Shown: in pieces, positions 1 to 8,104 of the stretch
Position numbering within the stretch: position 1 is the first letter of the stretch
Layout: each line of letters begins with the position of its first letter
Origin: Paenibacillus turpanensis
Lineage (GTDB): Bacteria; Bacillota; Bacilli; Paenibacillales; YIM-B00363
Length of the DNA stretch: 64,000 nt
Assembly: GCF_011421635.1 (NCBI RefSeq)
Contig: NZ_WTLI01000022.1
Location: forward strand, 41,951 to 105,950
Direction: 5' to 3'
The notes under the pieces: model-generated
The model's input: the letters and a program-made list of their open reading frames with translations, nothing else
Databases searched by the model: none
What the model was told of the DNA's origin: nothing
Translations under genes and position numbers: made by a program

Positions 1-296
1 AAGAGCATGAAGGCAAGCCGTTTTACCCGGAGCTTGTTCGTTTTATTACTTCCTCCCCGGTTTTTGCCATGGTATGGGGCGGGGACCAAGCGATTGCGCT
101 GACCCGCATGTTGATTGGAAAAACAAATGTGCTGGATGCGGCTCCCGGCACGATTCGCGGAGATTTCGCCGCACATACGCCGATGAACTTAATCCATGGC
201 TCGGACTCGCAGGAAAGCGCAGCGCGTGAAATCAACAATGTGTTTGCAGCGGATGAGCTGCTGGAGTACAAGAAAGCGATCCAAACGTGGCTTTAG
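1..296 (+). CDS. ndk: Nucleoside diphosphate kinase, 5'-truncated by window edge
   Basis: This is the C-terminal ~97 residues of an Ndk enzyme, which transfers the gamma phosphate between nucleoside triphosphates and diphosphates through a phosphohistidine. The reading frame is open from base 3, and the first visible residues ([19 protein letters not shown]) match the family. The catalytic histidine is in NLIHGSDS, preceded by the conserved RGDFA segment. The natural length is about 147 residues, so roughly the first third lies outside the window. A hairpin follows the stop codon. Identification is secure; the start is not visible. Confidence 0.96.
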   Translation, partial: EHEGKPFYPELVRFITSSPVFAMVWGGDQAIALTRMLIGKTNVLDAAPGTIRGDFAAHTPMNLIHGSDSQESAAREINNVFAADELLEYKKAIQTWL

Positions 297-317
297 AAAG
301 ATGGGGACATCCATGAA

Positions 318-361
318 AAGAAACAAGCTGCCGGAGTCAAATGCCTGGCAGCTTGTTTCTT
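318..361. terminator. Hairpin between ndk and the YceI gene, probably bidirectional
   Basis: A perfect 15-bp stem pairs 318-332 with 347-361, with a 14-nt loop. It lies between convergent genes. The T-rich arm itself supplies the U tract for ndk, and the A-rich 5' arm does so for the opposite strand. Confidence 0.75.
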
Positions 362-379
362 ATTAGGGCGATATGTGGA

Positions 380-1105
380 TTATTCCTTGGTGAGCACAAG
401 CTCTAGCTGTACGCCAAGTTCATTTTGCGTATCGAGAAGAACGGTATGCGGATTCGTCAGGCCGAAATCGGCGAAGGTTACGGTCGTTTTACCGGAAACA
501 AGCAGCTGTCCGCCCTTGTACATCGCCTCTGAAGCGAAGGTAACCGCTTTTTCCACTCCTTTAACCGTAAGCTTTCCGCTCATTTCAAATGGAACGGCCT
601 TTCCTTCCTCCCATTCCTTAGGCAGTCCGCTAAAGCTCTCCGCCTTAAAGGTCGCCTGTGGGTAAGTTTCGACGGCCAGGAAGCGCGCGTCCTTAACATG
701 TCCGTCGCGCTGGCCGTTGCCCGAGCTAAGCGCGCTCATGTCGACAATGCCTTCCCCGGACATCGCAGCGGCATCGTCCAGATTTACATTCCATTTTCCT
801 TCTACGGCTTCGTTGACGAAATTAACGGTTTCTTTGGACGTCGTCACAGACCAGTATACTTTGGACGCATCCGCGAGGACCCAGCTTCCGTTGACCAATT
901 GGGAATTGATAACGGAGCTTGCCTGTGCGGTACCGGATGGTGCGGCCGCACCGTTGGCGGCTGCAGAGCTTTGCGTTTGCGCTGATGCCAATGCCGATTC
1001 GATTTCGATGTTATTCCCCATGTACTTGTCCATTGCAAAATATGCGGTAACCCCGCCGGCAATAATAATTCCTCCAGCCAGCATCATTAACGTTTTTTTA
1101 TTCAT
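380..1105 (-). CDS. Membrane-anchored YceI-family protein
   Basis: 241 residues. Residues about 7-24 form a single N-terminal hydrophobic segment, likely an uncleaved anchor. A flexible Ala/Ser/Gln-rich linker (about 35-70) leads to a YceI domain from about residue 72 to the end. YceI domains are lipocalin-like barrels that bind long-chain isoprenoids or amides. The sequence shows the typical order: a VxWSV-like strand near the start, the MSGEGIVDMSAL strand, the Q/RDGHVKDARF segment, and the closing FGLTN...LELVLTKE. The start is the ATG at 1105, preceded by GGAGGG on the minus strand. It sits alone, convergent with ndk and divergent from a two-component system. Its ligand and physiological role cannot be read from the sequence. 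Confidence 0.88.
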   Translation of the reverse strand: MNKKTLMMLAGGIIIAGGVTAYFAMDKYMGNNIEIESALASAQTQSSAAANGAAAPSGTAQASSVINSQLVNGSWVLADASKVYWSVTTSKETVNFVNEAVEGKWNVNLDDAAAMSGEGIVDMSALSSGNGQRDGHVKDARFLAVETYPQATFKAESFSGLPKEWEEGKAVPFEMSGKLTVKGVEKAVTFASEAMYKGGQLLVSGKTTVTFADFGLTNPHTVLLDTQNELGVQLELVLTKE

Positions 1106-1295
1106 GATTTCCCTCCATCATTTCATGTCTTTAGCGTCGGCCACGCTATTTAAAGGCTGTGCGCCCAGCCGATTTATAGCTTTATCATACGATTTGATTG
1201 TGTCAGGAAGATGTCAAACGAAAATGGACGGACTGTGCTAAAATGTGTGGTGTAGCGAAGCGAACAAGCGGAACAACGGACATGGAGGGAGCGGC

Positions 1296-1976
1296 ATGAA
1301 GACGGTCTTAATCGCCGAGGATGAAGAGGCGATCTCACGTGTGCTTTCCGCCTACTTATCGAAGGCGGGTTATACACCGGTAAGGGCTGCGAACGGGAAC
1401 CAAGCGCTGGAGCTGTTTAAACAGTCGACACCTGCTCTTGTTTTGCTGGATATTATGATGCCGGGCATGGACGGTTTTGAGCTGCTGTACAAAATACGAG
1501 AGCTGAGCAGCTGTCCTGTAATTATGCTGACGGCTCGTGATGAAATTGAAAATCGGCTCGCCGGATTAAACGGAGGGGCCGACGATTATATGTCGAAGCC
1601 GTTTGTCCCCGAAGAGGTTGTCGCTCGGGTCAACGCGGTGCTTCGGCGTCCGGTGCAGTGGACGGACGGGAATGTAAAGCGCTGCTATGGCAGTCTACTT
1701 ATCGATTACACAGCAAGGACGGTTTTGCTTAACGGGGTGGAAATCAGCTTGACTCCGCGAGATCTTTCGTTATTGCTGTTTATGGCGGAGCGGCCCCATC
1801 AAATCTACACCCGCGAGCAGCTCATTGAGTACGTGTGGGGAATGGATTACGAGGGCAGCGATCGCGCGGTGGATCTTTCGATCAAAAGGCTTCGCCAAGC
1901 CCTTTCCCATTGGCCGCCGGAAGAGGGAGAAATTCGCACATTACGGGGAACGGGGTATCAATTTTGGAGCAAATGA
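1296..1976 (+). CDS. OmpR/PhoB-family response regulator
   Basis: 226 residues: receiver domain (about 3-115) and winged-helix DNA-binding domain (about 130-224). The acidic pocket E8-D9, phospho-acceptor D52 (in LLDIMMPGMDG), the conserved Thr in MLTARD and the Lys in SKPF are all present. The C-terminus ends in the usual RGTGYQFW. The ATG at 1296 is chosen because GGAGGGA lies 6 nt upstream; an in-frame ATG further upstream has no ribosome-binding site. The gene overlaps the following sensor kinase by 4 nt (ATGA), so the two are translationally coupled. The signal and regulon are not deducible; the flanking genes (YceI, uracil permease) give no firm clue. Confidence 0.93.
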   Translation: MKTVLIAEDEEAISRVLSAYLSKAGYTPVRAANGNQALELFKQSTPALVLLDIMMPGMDGFELLYKIRELSSCPVIMLTARDEIENRLAGLNGGADDYMSKPFVPEEVVARVNAVLRRPVQWTDGNVKRCYGSLLIDYTARTVLLNGVEISLTPRDLSLLLFMAERPHQIYTREQLIEYVWGMDYEGSDRAVDLSIKRLRQALSHWPPEEGEIRTLRGTGYQFWSK

Positions 1977-3385
1977 AGAAGCGTACGACGATGCTTTCCT
2001 ACTGGACGTTTCGCTATCTTTTAATTACAAGTATTGGGCTTGCATTAATTGCATTCATTTCTTATCAATGGATTCAGCAGGAAACGATGGACAACCGCTT
2101 GCGGACTGCCGGTATGCTTGCACAGGAAATTGCCGACCGGGCAATTGGGCCGGACGGACGTTTTACGGAAGGCTCACAGCTTGGCGCTTTGATCGGCGAT
2201 CGAAAACGGTTCTTTCGCCTATCCAAGGAAATGTGTGTGATGGTGATCGACAAGGATGGAAAAACCAGATTTTCCGTCCCGGATCTGACAGACGAAGAGG
2301 TCAAGCATAAGCTGAATGACGATTTAACCGAGTCGCGCAATCCGGAATTTAAAGCGGCGGTTGCCTACATTGAGGCCAATGGGGAGCGGTTTGGACGAGT
2401 CGTTGTCACACAGGCTAAATGGGAAATGACTTACATTCCGGCGGAGGATCTTCGCTTATTTGGAATTATGCTGGCCGGTTTAGCCGGCTTGAGTTGGCTT
2501 ACGATTTATTTGTTATCCCGCAAGCTGACTAAGCCCATTCGGGAGATGGTAGCGGCTGCAAAGGAAATCAGCCAAGGGAAATATGACATCGCATTAAACA
2601 CGGACGCAAAAGAAAGGGAAATTCATGAGCTTCTCTCTTCATTCGACCATATGGCGGGAAGATTGAAGCAGCTGGAGCACGGGCGTGCCGTCATGCTGGC
2701 GGGAGTTTCACATGAGCTGAAAACACCGGTCACTTCGATTAAAGGATTGGTTCATGCTGTCCGCGAGGATGTTGTACAAGGGCAGGAGGCGCATGAGTTT
2801 CTGGATATCGCCCTTCAGGAATCCGAGCGTCTTCAGAGGATGGTAACTGATCTGCTCGATTACAACTCGCTTTCCGCCGGTGCCGTTACGGTGAGAAGGG
2901 AGCGACTGGCCGCCGCGCCATTGATTTCGGAAATCGTCTATCAATGGCGGCTTACCAAAGGAGAGGCGCTGCCGGACGAACCGCAGCTTCTCCTGCCGCA
3001 AAGTACGTTGGAGCTTGCCGGCGATCCGCTGCGCATTCAGCAAATTGTCGTGAATTTGCTGAATAACAGCTTGTATGCGCAGAAGCCGGGTCAGCCCATC
3101 GGCATTACGGTCGAAGTGTTGGTGAATGACCATGGAAGGGTAGACATCGCCGTTTCTGACCGAGGTAAGGGAGTGCGTCAGGAGGAGCAGGAGCTTATCT
3201 TTGAGCCGTTTTATCGCGGGGCGGAGGAGCAGAGCAGATCCCGCGGCTTAGGGCTCGGTCTTCCGTTCAGCCGAAGGCTGGCGCAAGCGATGGGAGGAGA
3301 GCTTCGGCTTGATCGCAGCTCCGCAGAGGCTGGAAGCCGCTTTGTTCTCACGCTTCCCGTTTGGACGGAGGAAACGTTGGTCTAA
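1973..3385 (+). CDS. Sensor histidine kinase with HAMP domain
   Basis: 470 residues. A first membrane helix (about 10-32) and a second (LFGIMLAGLAGLSWLTIYLL, about 160-182) enclose an extracytoplasmic sensor of about 125 residues. A HAMP linker follows (KLTKPIREMVAAAKEI). The H box SHELKTP puts the phospho-histidine at H247. The ATPase domain has the N box (NLLNNSLYAQ) and glycine boxes (DRGKG, GLGLGLPFSRRLA). Start: the ATG at 1973 overlaps the stop of the response regulator (ATGA), with TTGGAG just upstream; an ATG at 1991 is an alternative. It would phosphorylate the regulator at 1296-1976. A Rho-independent terminator follows the gene. Confidence 0.94.
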   Translation: MKKRTTMLSYWTFRYLLITSIGLALIAFISYQWIQQETMDNRLRTAGMLAQEIADRAIGPDGRFTEGSQLGALIGDRKRFFRLSKEMCVMVIDKDGKTRFSVPDLTDEEVKHKLNDDLTESRNPEFKAAVAYIEANGERFGRVVVTQAKWEMTYIPAEDLRLFGIMLAGLAGLSWLTIYLLSRKLTKPIREMVAAAKEISQGKYDIALNTDAKEREIHELLSSFDHMAGRLKQLEHGRAVMLAGVSHELKTPVTSIKGLVHAVREDVVQGQEAHEFLDIALQESERLQRMVTDLLDYNSLSAGAVTVRRERLAAAPLISEIVYQWRLTKGEALPDEPQLLLPQSTLELAGDPLRIQQIVVNLLNNSLYAQKPGQPIGITVEVLVNDHGRVDIAVSDRGKGVRQEEQELIFEPFYRGAEEQSRSRGLGLGLPFSRRLAQAMGGELRLDRSSAEAGSRFVLTLPVWTEETLV

Positions 3386-3410
3386 CATCGTTCAGAGAAG
3401 TTAAAAACAT

Positions 3411-3442
3411 GCCTATTGAGCACAGCCTCAATGGGCTTTTTT
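3411..3442 (+). terminator. Rho-independent terminator after the two-component operon
   Basis: The 10-bp stem pairs 3411-3420 with 3427-3436 and includes one G-U pair. It has a 6-nt loop and is followed by six T residues. Confidence 0.85.
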
Positions 3443-3597
3443 CCATCCTATGGTATGGGGGACAGCTCGGTCTAAAATACGATTTAGCGTATGTTTATGG
3501 GGTGCCTAAAAAATCTCTATCATGGAATGTGTCGAAATGTGTTACTCTATTGTAGGTATTCATTTCCATTGACTATAGGAGAAAAGGGTGAGTTGTT

Positions 3598-4872
3598 GTG
3601 CAATCTGATGAAATTCGCGTAGACGAACGGCCACCGTTGTTGAAGAGCTTGCCGCTCAGTCTTCAGCACTTATTTGCCATGTTCGGGTCGACCGTCCTCG
3701 TACCGGTGCTGTTCAAGGTAGATCCGGCCACCATTCTGTTAATGAACGGGATCGGTACACTGCTGTACTTGTTCATATGCAGAGGAAAGATACCGGCTTA
3801 TCTCGGATCAAGCTTTGCTTTCTTGTCGCCGGTTTTTGCCGTGCTGAACGCCAATATGCCTTACGAGGCCGCGCTCGGCGGTTTTATTATTACGGGTGCG
3901 ATCTTTATGATCGTTGCCGGTATTATTCGCGTGGCCGGAACGAAGTGGCTGGATGTCGTGTTTCCTCCGGCAGCGATGGGGGCTATCGTAGCGGTTATCG
4001 GCTTGGAGCTGGTCCCCGTTGCGGCACGTATGGCGGGATACATAAGGCCGACTGATTTTGTCGGGGACTGGAGTCCGGACGGCAGGGCGGTGTTCGTTTC
4101 GACGGCGACGCTGCTCATTACGATCATCGGTTCAGTGATGTTCCGCGGTTTTATGAAAATCATCCCGATCCTCATCGGGTTTTTATCCGGATATTTGCTG
4201 GCGTATTGGACAGGTCTTGTAAACTTCCAAAAGGTCGCGGAAGCGGATTTTATCGCGGCCCCAACCTTCTATGCGCCCCAGTTCGACCCGACGGCGATCG
4301 CAATTATCGCTCCGGCTGCTTTGGTGGTCATTGCCGAGCATATCGGACACTTGATCGTAACGGGCAATATCGTAGGTAAAAATTTAAGCAAGGACCCGGG
4401 GCTGGACCGCTCCTTATTCGGCAACGGGATTTCCACCGTCATTTCGGGCTTTGTCGGCTCGACGCCCAATACGACTTACGGTGAAAATATCGGGGTAATG
4501 GCCATAACGCGCGTGTATTCGGTATGGGTTATCGGCGGCGCGGCGGTCATTGCCATTATCCTCGCGTTTGTCGGAAAGCTGGCTGCGGTCATTTCCGTCA
4601 TTCCCGATCCGGTAATCGGCGGTGTCTCGCTGCTGCTGTTCGGGGTTATCGCAGCATCGGGCATTCGCATGCTGGTTGAGACGAAGGTGGATTATTCGAA
4701 GCCAACGAACCTGATTTTGACGACGGTCGTGCTTGTAATCGGAATTAGCGGGGCAACCGTCAAATTTGAATATCTTTCGTTAAGCGGGATGGCGCTTGCT
4801 ACGGTGATCGCAATCATTCTCAGCTTATTCTTTAAGCTCCTTGAAGTGCTTCGTTTGTCCAATGACAGCTAA
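3598..4872 (+). CDS. uraA: Uracil permease, NCS2 (UraA) family
   Basis: 424 residues, almost entirely membrane segments, about 14 helices as in UraA. NCS2 permeases import uracil or xanthine, mostly by proton symport. Family marks are the N-terminal PLSLQHLFAMFGSTVLVP, the substrate-site helix with ALVVIAEHIGH (the conserved Glu of TM8) and GSTPNTTYGENIGVMAITRV (TM10), which is typical of the uracil rather than the xanthine/urate branch. The start is GTG at 3598 because an in-frame stop lies at 3589-3591; AAGGG at 3584-3588 is the ribosome-binding site. The gene stands alone and ends at a hairpin. I see no purine-type riboswitch or PyrR-type leader in the 212 bp upstream. Confidence 0.93.
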   Translation: MQSDEIRVDERPPLLKSLPLSLQHLFAMFGSTVLVPVLFKVDPATILLMNGIGTLLYLFICRGKIPAYLGSSFAFLSPVFAVLNANMPYEAALGGFIITGAIFMIVAGIIRVAGTKWLDVVFPPAAMGAIVAVIGLELVPVAARMAGYIRPTDFVGDWSPDGRAVFVSTATLLITIIGSVMFRGFMKIIPILIGFLSGYLLAYWTGLVNFQKVAEADFIAAPTFYAPQFDPTAIAIIAPAALVVIAEHIGHLIVTGNIVGKNLSKDPGLDRSLFGNGISTVISGFVGSTPNTTYGENIGVMAITRVYSVWVIGGAAVIAIILAFVGKLAAVISVIPDPVIGGVSLLLFGVIAASGIRMLVETKVDYSKPTNLILTTVVLVIGISGATVKFEYLSLSGMALATVIAIILSLFFKLLEVLRLSNDS

Positions 4873-4885
4873 TTAAGGATGTACC

Positions 4886-4960
4886 TAAAAAGCTGCTCCT
4901 GACCTTGTAGAACAGCCCTGGCATCAGGCCGCTGTTCTACTGTCGGGAAGCAGCTTTTTT
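4886..4960. terminator. Long bidirectional terminator between uraA and czcD
   Basis: The outer stem AAAAAGCTGCT (from 4887) pairs with AGCAGCTTTTTT (to 4960). An inner stem pairs GTAGAACAGC with GCTGTTCTAC. The A and T tracts at the ends suit termination of both convergent genes. Confidence 0.85.
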
Positions 4961-4967
4961 ACTGCAT

Positions 4968-6008
4968 CTATACCTTCAAGTCTGCGTGCTCGAGCTGCCG
5001 CGTCTCCACTTGAATGGTTGTGTGCTGGATATTAAAAACATCCTCGATACGGCGGATCGCTTTTTGCAAAATGAGCTGGCTGTCTTCGGCGTTTTCGATG
5101 ACGACGTGACAGCTCAGGGAATCCAGACCGGAGGTGATCGTCCAAACGTGAAGATCATGCACCTCAACAACGCCGTCGATGGCGAGCAGCGTTTGTTCCA
5201 CTTCTGCAGCATTGACAGTCACAGGGGTGCCTTCCATTAGAATGTGAATGGCATGCTTGATGACTCCCCAAGCGCCTTTGAGAATGAGCAATGCGACGAT
5301 GACGCTGATCAGCGGATCCGCCCAGTACCATTGAAACAAAAGCATAAGCAGTCCCGCCACAATGGCTCCGACAGAGCCGAGCGCATCACCGATAATGTGC
5401 AGGTAGGCGCTTCGCACATTAATGTTGCCCTCCACGTCGCTTTGCCGCATGAGCACCCATGCGCTTATTAGGTTTGCCAGAAGTCCGATGGACGCAATCA
5501 GCATCATCGATCCGCTTGCGACAACAGGCGGTTCTTGAAAACGTTCATAAGCTTCGCGGACGATAAACCCGGCAATGACAAATAAAGTGACTCCATTAAA
5601 TAGTGCTGCTAATATTTCAAACCGATAATAGCCGTACGTTTTGCTTGGAGATGCTGCTCTCGCTGCAAACGAGAGGGCGACAAGGCTGAGTGCCAGAGAC
5701 CCGGCATCGCTGAGCATATGGGCGGAGTCGCTTAAGAGTGCAAGACTGGACGTTAGAAGGCCGCCGAAAAACTCCAGCAGCATGATGCCGCTTGTGATAA
5801 GCAGCGCGATGCTTAGACCTTTTTTATTGTTTGGGCCATGGTGGTGGTGGCCGTGCCCATGCGAATGGCTGTGCCCATGTCCGTGGTGATGTTGCCCATG
5901 CCCATGCGAATGGTTGTGCCCATGCCCGTTGTGATCAGATCCATGCGCATGTGTATGCTGCTCTTCATGGTTGTGATCGTGGCCATGATCGTGATTTGTG
6001 TGTTTCAT
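4968..6008 (-). CDS. czcD: CzcD-type cation diffusion facilitator with His-rich N-terminus
   Basis: 346 residues. The first ~60 residues are mostly alternating His, Gly and Asp, a cytosolic metal-collecting tail. Six membrane helices follow (about 64-270), then the cytoplasmic ferredoxin-like C-terminal domain. The metal-site motifs HxxxD are visible as DSAHMLSDAGS in TM2 and HIIGDALGS in TM5, which indicates zinc/cadmium/cobalt exchange for protons. It is divergent from an SmtB/CadC-like sensor, and an operator-like palindrome lies between them, so metal-induced derepression is the expected control. The ATG at 6008 is preceded by GGAGAGG on the minus strand. Family assignment is secure; the exact metal is inferred from the neighbour. 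Confidence 0.95.
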   Translation of the reverse strand: MKHTNHDHGHDHNHEEQHTHAHGSDHNGHGHNHSHGHGQHHHGHGHSHSHGHGHHHHGPNNKKGLSIALLITSGIMLLEFFGGLLTSSLALLSDSAHMLSDAGSLALSLVALSFAARAASPSKTYGYYRFEILAALFNGVTLFVIAGFIVREAYERFQEPPVVASGSMMLIASIGLLANLISAWVLMRQSDVEGNINVRSAYLHIIGDALGSVGAIVAGLLMLLFQWYWADPLISVIVALLILKGAWGVIKHAIHILMEGTPVTVNAAEVEQTLLAIDGVVEVHDLHVWTITSGLDSLSCHVVIENAEDSQLILQKAIRRIEDVFNIQHTTIQVETRQLEHADLKV

Positions 6009-6084
6009 GCGAACCTCTCCTTATTTTGCTAGTGTGCCGCTTCTGAATTCAATACATACCTAAATCAAAACAATTACTGTTAAT

Positions 6085-6104
6085 ATATGAGTATATATTC
6101 ATAT
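6085..6104. promoter_or_regulatory. ArsR/SmtB-type operator palindrome
   Basis: A 20-bp near-perfect palindrome, ATATGAGTATATATTCATAT, with one mismatched pair. It has the TGA(A)-N6-TTCA core of SmtB/CzrA operators. It lies 77-96 bp upstream of czcD and about 120 bp upstream of the sensor gene, in the shared promoter region. Confidence 0.7.
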
Positions 6105-6155
6105 GTTTTTCTGACTTCATCATAACCGATACTAAGCTGGAATTTCAAGGATTTT

Positions 6156-6185
6156 TTGAACAACACTCCTCGGATTAGGTATAAT
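6156..6185 (+). promoter_or_regulatory. Sigma-A promoter of the metal sensor gene
   Basis: TTGAAC at 6156-6161, an 18-nt spacer and TATAAT at 6180-6185. A start point near 6192 leaves the ATG at 6208 with almost no leader, which favours the ATG at 6223. Confidence 0.72.
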
Positions 6186-6222
6186 ACAAGGAAAAGCCGT
6201 ATAAAAAATGGGGCGAGCCACG

Positions 6223-6576
6223 ATGGACAAATGTGAAACACATTGCGAAGGAACGATCGCAGAAAATATTTCGGAGATCCGAAATCAAATGATTTCAGAG
6301 GATAAAGCGGTTGAAATGGCCGATATTTTTAAAGCACTGGGTGACCCTACACGTGTGAAGCTCATCCATGCACTCATTCAAAGGGAGCTTTGCGTTCATG
6401 ATCTTACGGTCATTCTAGATATGGGGCAATCTGCGGTTTCGCATCAGCTGCGATATTTGCGGAATCTACGGATTGTAAAGCGCAGGAAGGAAGGGAAGAC
6501 CGTTTTCTATTCCATTGACGATCATCATGTTGAGGAAATCTTCATGCAAACCTTGCAGCATATCAAGCATGAATAA
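6223..6576 (+). CDS. czrA: ArsR/SmtB-family metal-sensing repressor
   Basis: 117 residues with the ArsR winged helix (ALGDPTRVKLIHAL; recognition helix QSAVSHQLRYLR). Two sets of metal ligands are visible. The alpha-3N site has C4 and C8 (CxxxC, same spacing as CadC) plus ELCVHD with C57, H59 and D60. The alpha-5 site has D100, H102, H113 and H116, the exact spacing of the zinc/cobalt ligands of CzrA and SmtB. It should repress the divergent exporter and itself until metal binds. The ATG at 6223 is chosen over 6208 because of the promoter position and the GGGG upstream. The czrA symbol is by similarity; it could equally be called smtB- or cadC-like. Confidence 0.88.
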   Translation: MDKCETHCEGTIAENISEIRNQMISEDKAVEMADIFKALGDPTRVKLIHALIQRELCVHDLTVILDMGQSAVSHQLRYLRNLRIVKRRKEGKTVFYSIDDHHVEEIFMQTLQHIKHE

Positions 6577-6685
6577 AGCAGCTATGGTCTTGTCAAAAAT
6601 TATCTCATTTACGAATATATAATTGATGTTATACTGATATTAACTAGTAAAATGATCCTAAAGAGGCCGCGTAGGGGGTCCTGAC

Positions 6686-7093
6686 ATGCTTTCATCAAAA
6701 ACATCTAGAATGAATGAATCGATGCTCGATATTTTAAGCTTGAGAAATCGAACGATTGCCAATAATATTGCCAATGCGGAAACTCCTTATTACAAAGCGC
6801 AATCGGTTGTTTTTCAGGACGAGCTTCGCCGGCAGCTTTCGAAAGATAACGGGCGTTCGCTTGCTTTGAAGAAAACGAATGAAAAGCATCTGCCGATGAA
6901 AAGCGATCCGTCGGCCATTCCATATCAGGTTGTGGAAAACCAAAGCACGGTGATGAACAACAACTTGAACAATGTCGATATCGAGTTCGAAATGTCCAAT
7001 TTGGCGAAAAACCAGCTGGCCTATAATGTGGTCGCGGAACGTGTAGGCAAGCATTATACCCGAATAAAAACGCTGCTTACGGATTTAAAATAA
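6686..7093 (+). CDS. flgB: Flagellar basal-body rod protein FlgB, orphan copy
   Basis: 135 residues, full length for FlgB. The N-terminal rod signature NNIANAETPYYKAQSVVFQDEL corresponds to the usual NIANxxTPGYK segment, and the C-terminal helix NNVDIEFEMSNLAKNQLAYNVVAERV is the typical FlgB tail. FlgB is a proximal rod subunit exported by the flagellar type III apparatus. It is normally the first gene of flgB-flgC-fliE within a large flagellar operon. Here it stands alone, between a metal sensor and a sugar ABC operon, with its own terminator. The Gly of TPGYK is replaced by Tyr. It could be a second, diverged copy. The start is the ATG at 6686, with only a weak ribosome-binding site (GGGGG about 8 nt upstream). 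Confidence 0.85.
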   Translation: MLSSKTSRMNESMLDILSLRNRTIANNIANAETPYYKAQSVVFQDELRRQLSKDNGRSLALKKTNEKHLPMKSDPSAIPYQVVENQSTVMNNNLNNVDIEFEMSNLAKNQLAYNVVAERVGKHYTRIKTLLTDLK

Positions 7094-7114
7094 TCGTACC
7101 TAGGTTCACAAATC

Positions 7115-7167
7115 AACAACAACACTTCAGTGCGGCTGTAGGCCGGGCGACTGAAGTGTTGTTTTTT
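7115..7167. terminator. Bidirectional terminator between flgB and lplC
   Basis: The 12-bp stem pairs CAACACTTCAGT (7119-7130) with ACTGAAGTGTTG (7150-7161) and is followed by seven T residues. The A/C-rich 5' flank can also serve the converging minus-strand operon. Confidence 0.85.
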
Positions 7168-7179
7168 TGTTATCTATTA

Positions 7180-8061
7180 TTATCCTTTGACGGAGCCGAC
7201 CAATGCGCCCTTGGCGAAATATTTTTGTAGAAATGGGTATATGATCAGGATCGGAATCGTCGAAATAACGATGACAGCCATCTTAATGGTTTGCTCCGGC
7301 GGCTTCACGAAATCGTCTCCCAGTCCGGCGGAGTCGCCCTGGAACTGGCTGGCTACGATAACGATTTGCCGCAGCAGCACCTGAACCGGCCATTTGGCAG
7401 GGTCGTTTAAATAAATGATCGCGTTAAAAAATGAATTCCAATAGTTGACGGCATAAAAAAGGGAAACCGTGGCTATGGCAGGCATCGACAACGGAATGAC
7501 GATGCGGAACAGGATGCCAAGGTCATTGCAGCCGTCGATTTTGGCCGATTCCTCGATGCCGTCGGGCAAATTCATAAAGAACGTACGCATAATGATCAGG
7601 TTAAAGGCGTTCACAGCCGTGGGCAGGATTAAAGCCAGGTAGGAATCGATCAAGCCCATATTTTTCACGACGAAGAAGGTAGGGATAAGTCCGCCGTTAA
7701 ACAGCAGCGTGAAGACGACCATAAACATCATCACGCGGCGCCCGTCCATATCCCGGCGTGTCAGCCCATACGCCATTAAACAGGTCAGAACCATGCTGAT
7801 CAGCGTTCCGCCCACCGTGATCCCTACGGATACCCCTAACGAACGAAAAATCGTGTCGGTAGACAATACATACTGGTATGCCTTGAGGCTGAACTCCGTC
7901 GGAATGAGGACGAAGGGCTTGAGAGCCAGCTCCTCTACGGTCGCAAAGGAAGCCATAACCACATGCATCAGCGGGAGGAAGGTAATCAATGTAATGAGCA
8001 GCAGCAAAAGCAGGTTGCAAAGATCAAAGATTCTGCCGCTTATCGTTTTATCATGAAACAT
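7180..8061 (-). CDS. lplC: Carbohydrate ABC permease, LplC type
   Basis: 293 residues, MalG/LplC-type inner-membrane permease of a CUT1 sugar importer, with six helices. The EAA coupling loop is visible as GIEESAKIDGCNDLGILFRIVIPLS (about 190-214). The C-terminus GALVGSVKG is typical of LplC proteins of Paenibacillus and Bacillus. It is the last gene of a minus-strand operon after the binding protein and LplB. The importer would use a shared MsmX-type ATPase encoded elsewhere, because no ATPase gene is present here. The substrate is unknown; relatives handle pectin- or hemicellulose-derived oligosaccharides. The ATG at 8061 has GGAGGG just upstream on the minus strand. Confidence 0.92.
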   Translation of the reverse strand: MFHDKTISGRIFDLCNLLLLLLITLITFLPLMHVVMASFATVEELALKPFVLIPTEFSLKAYQYVLSTDTIFRSLGVSVGITVGGTLISMVLTCLMAYGLTRRDMDGRRVMMFMVVFTLLFNGGLIPTFFVVKNMGLIDSYLALILPTAVNAFNLIIMRTFFMNLPDGIEESAKIDGCNDLGILFRIVIPLSMPAIATVSLFYAVNYWNSFFNAIIYLNDPAKWPVQVLLRQIVIVASQFQGDSAGLGDDFVKPPEQTIKMAVIVISTIPILIIYPFLQKYFAKGALVGSVKG

Positions 8062-8104
8062 AGGTAACCCTCCAAACTTCCGAATCAGAATATTTGCCTA
8101 TTGT

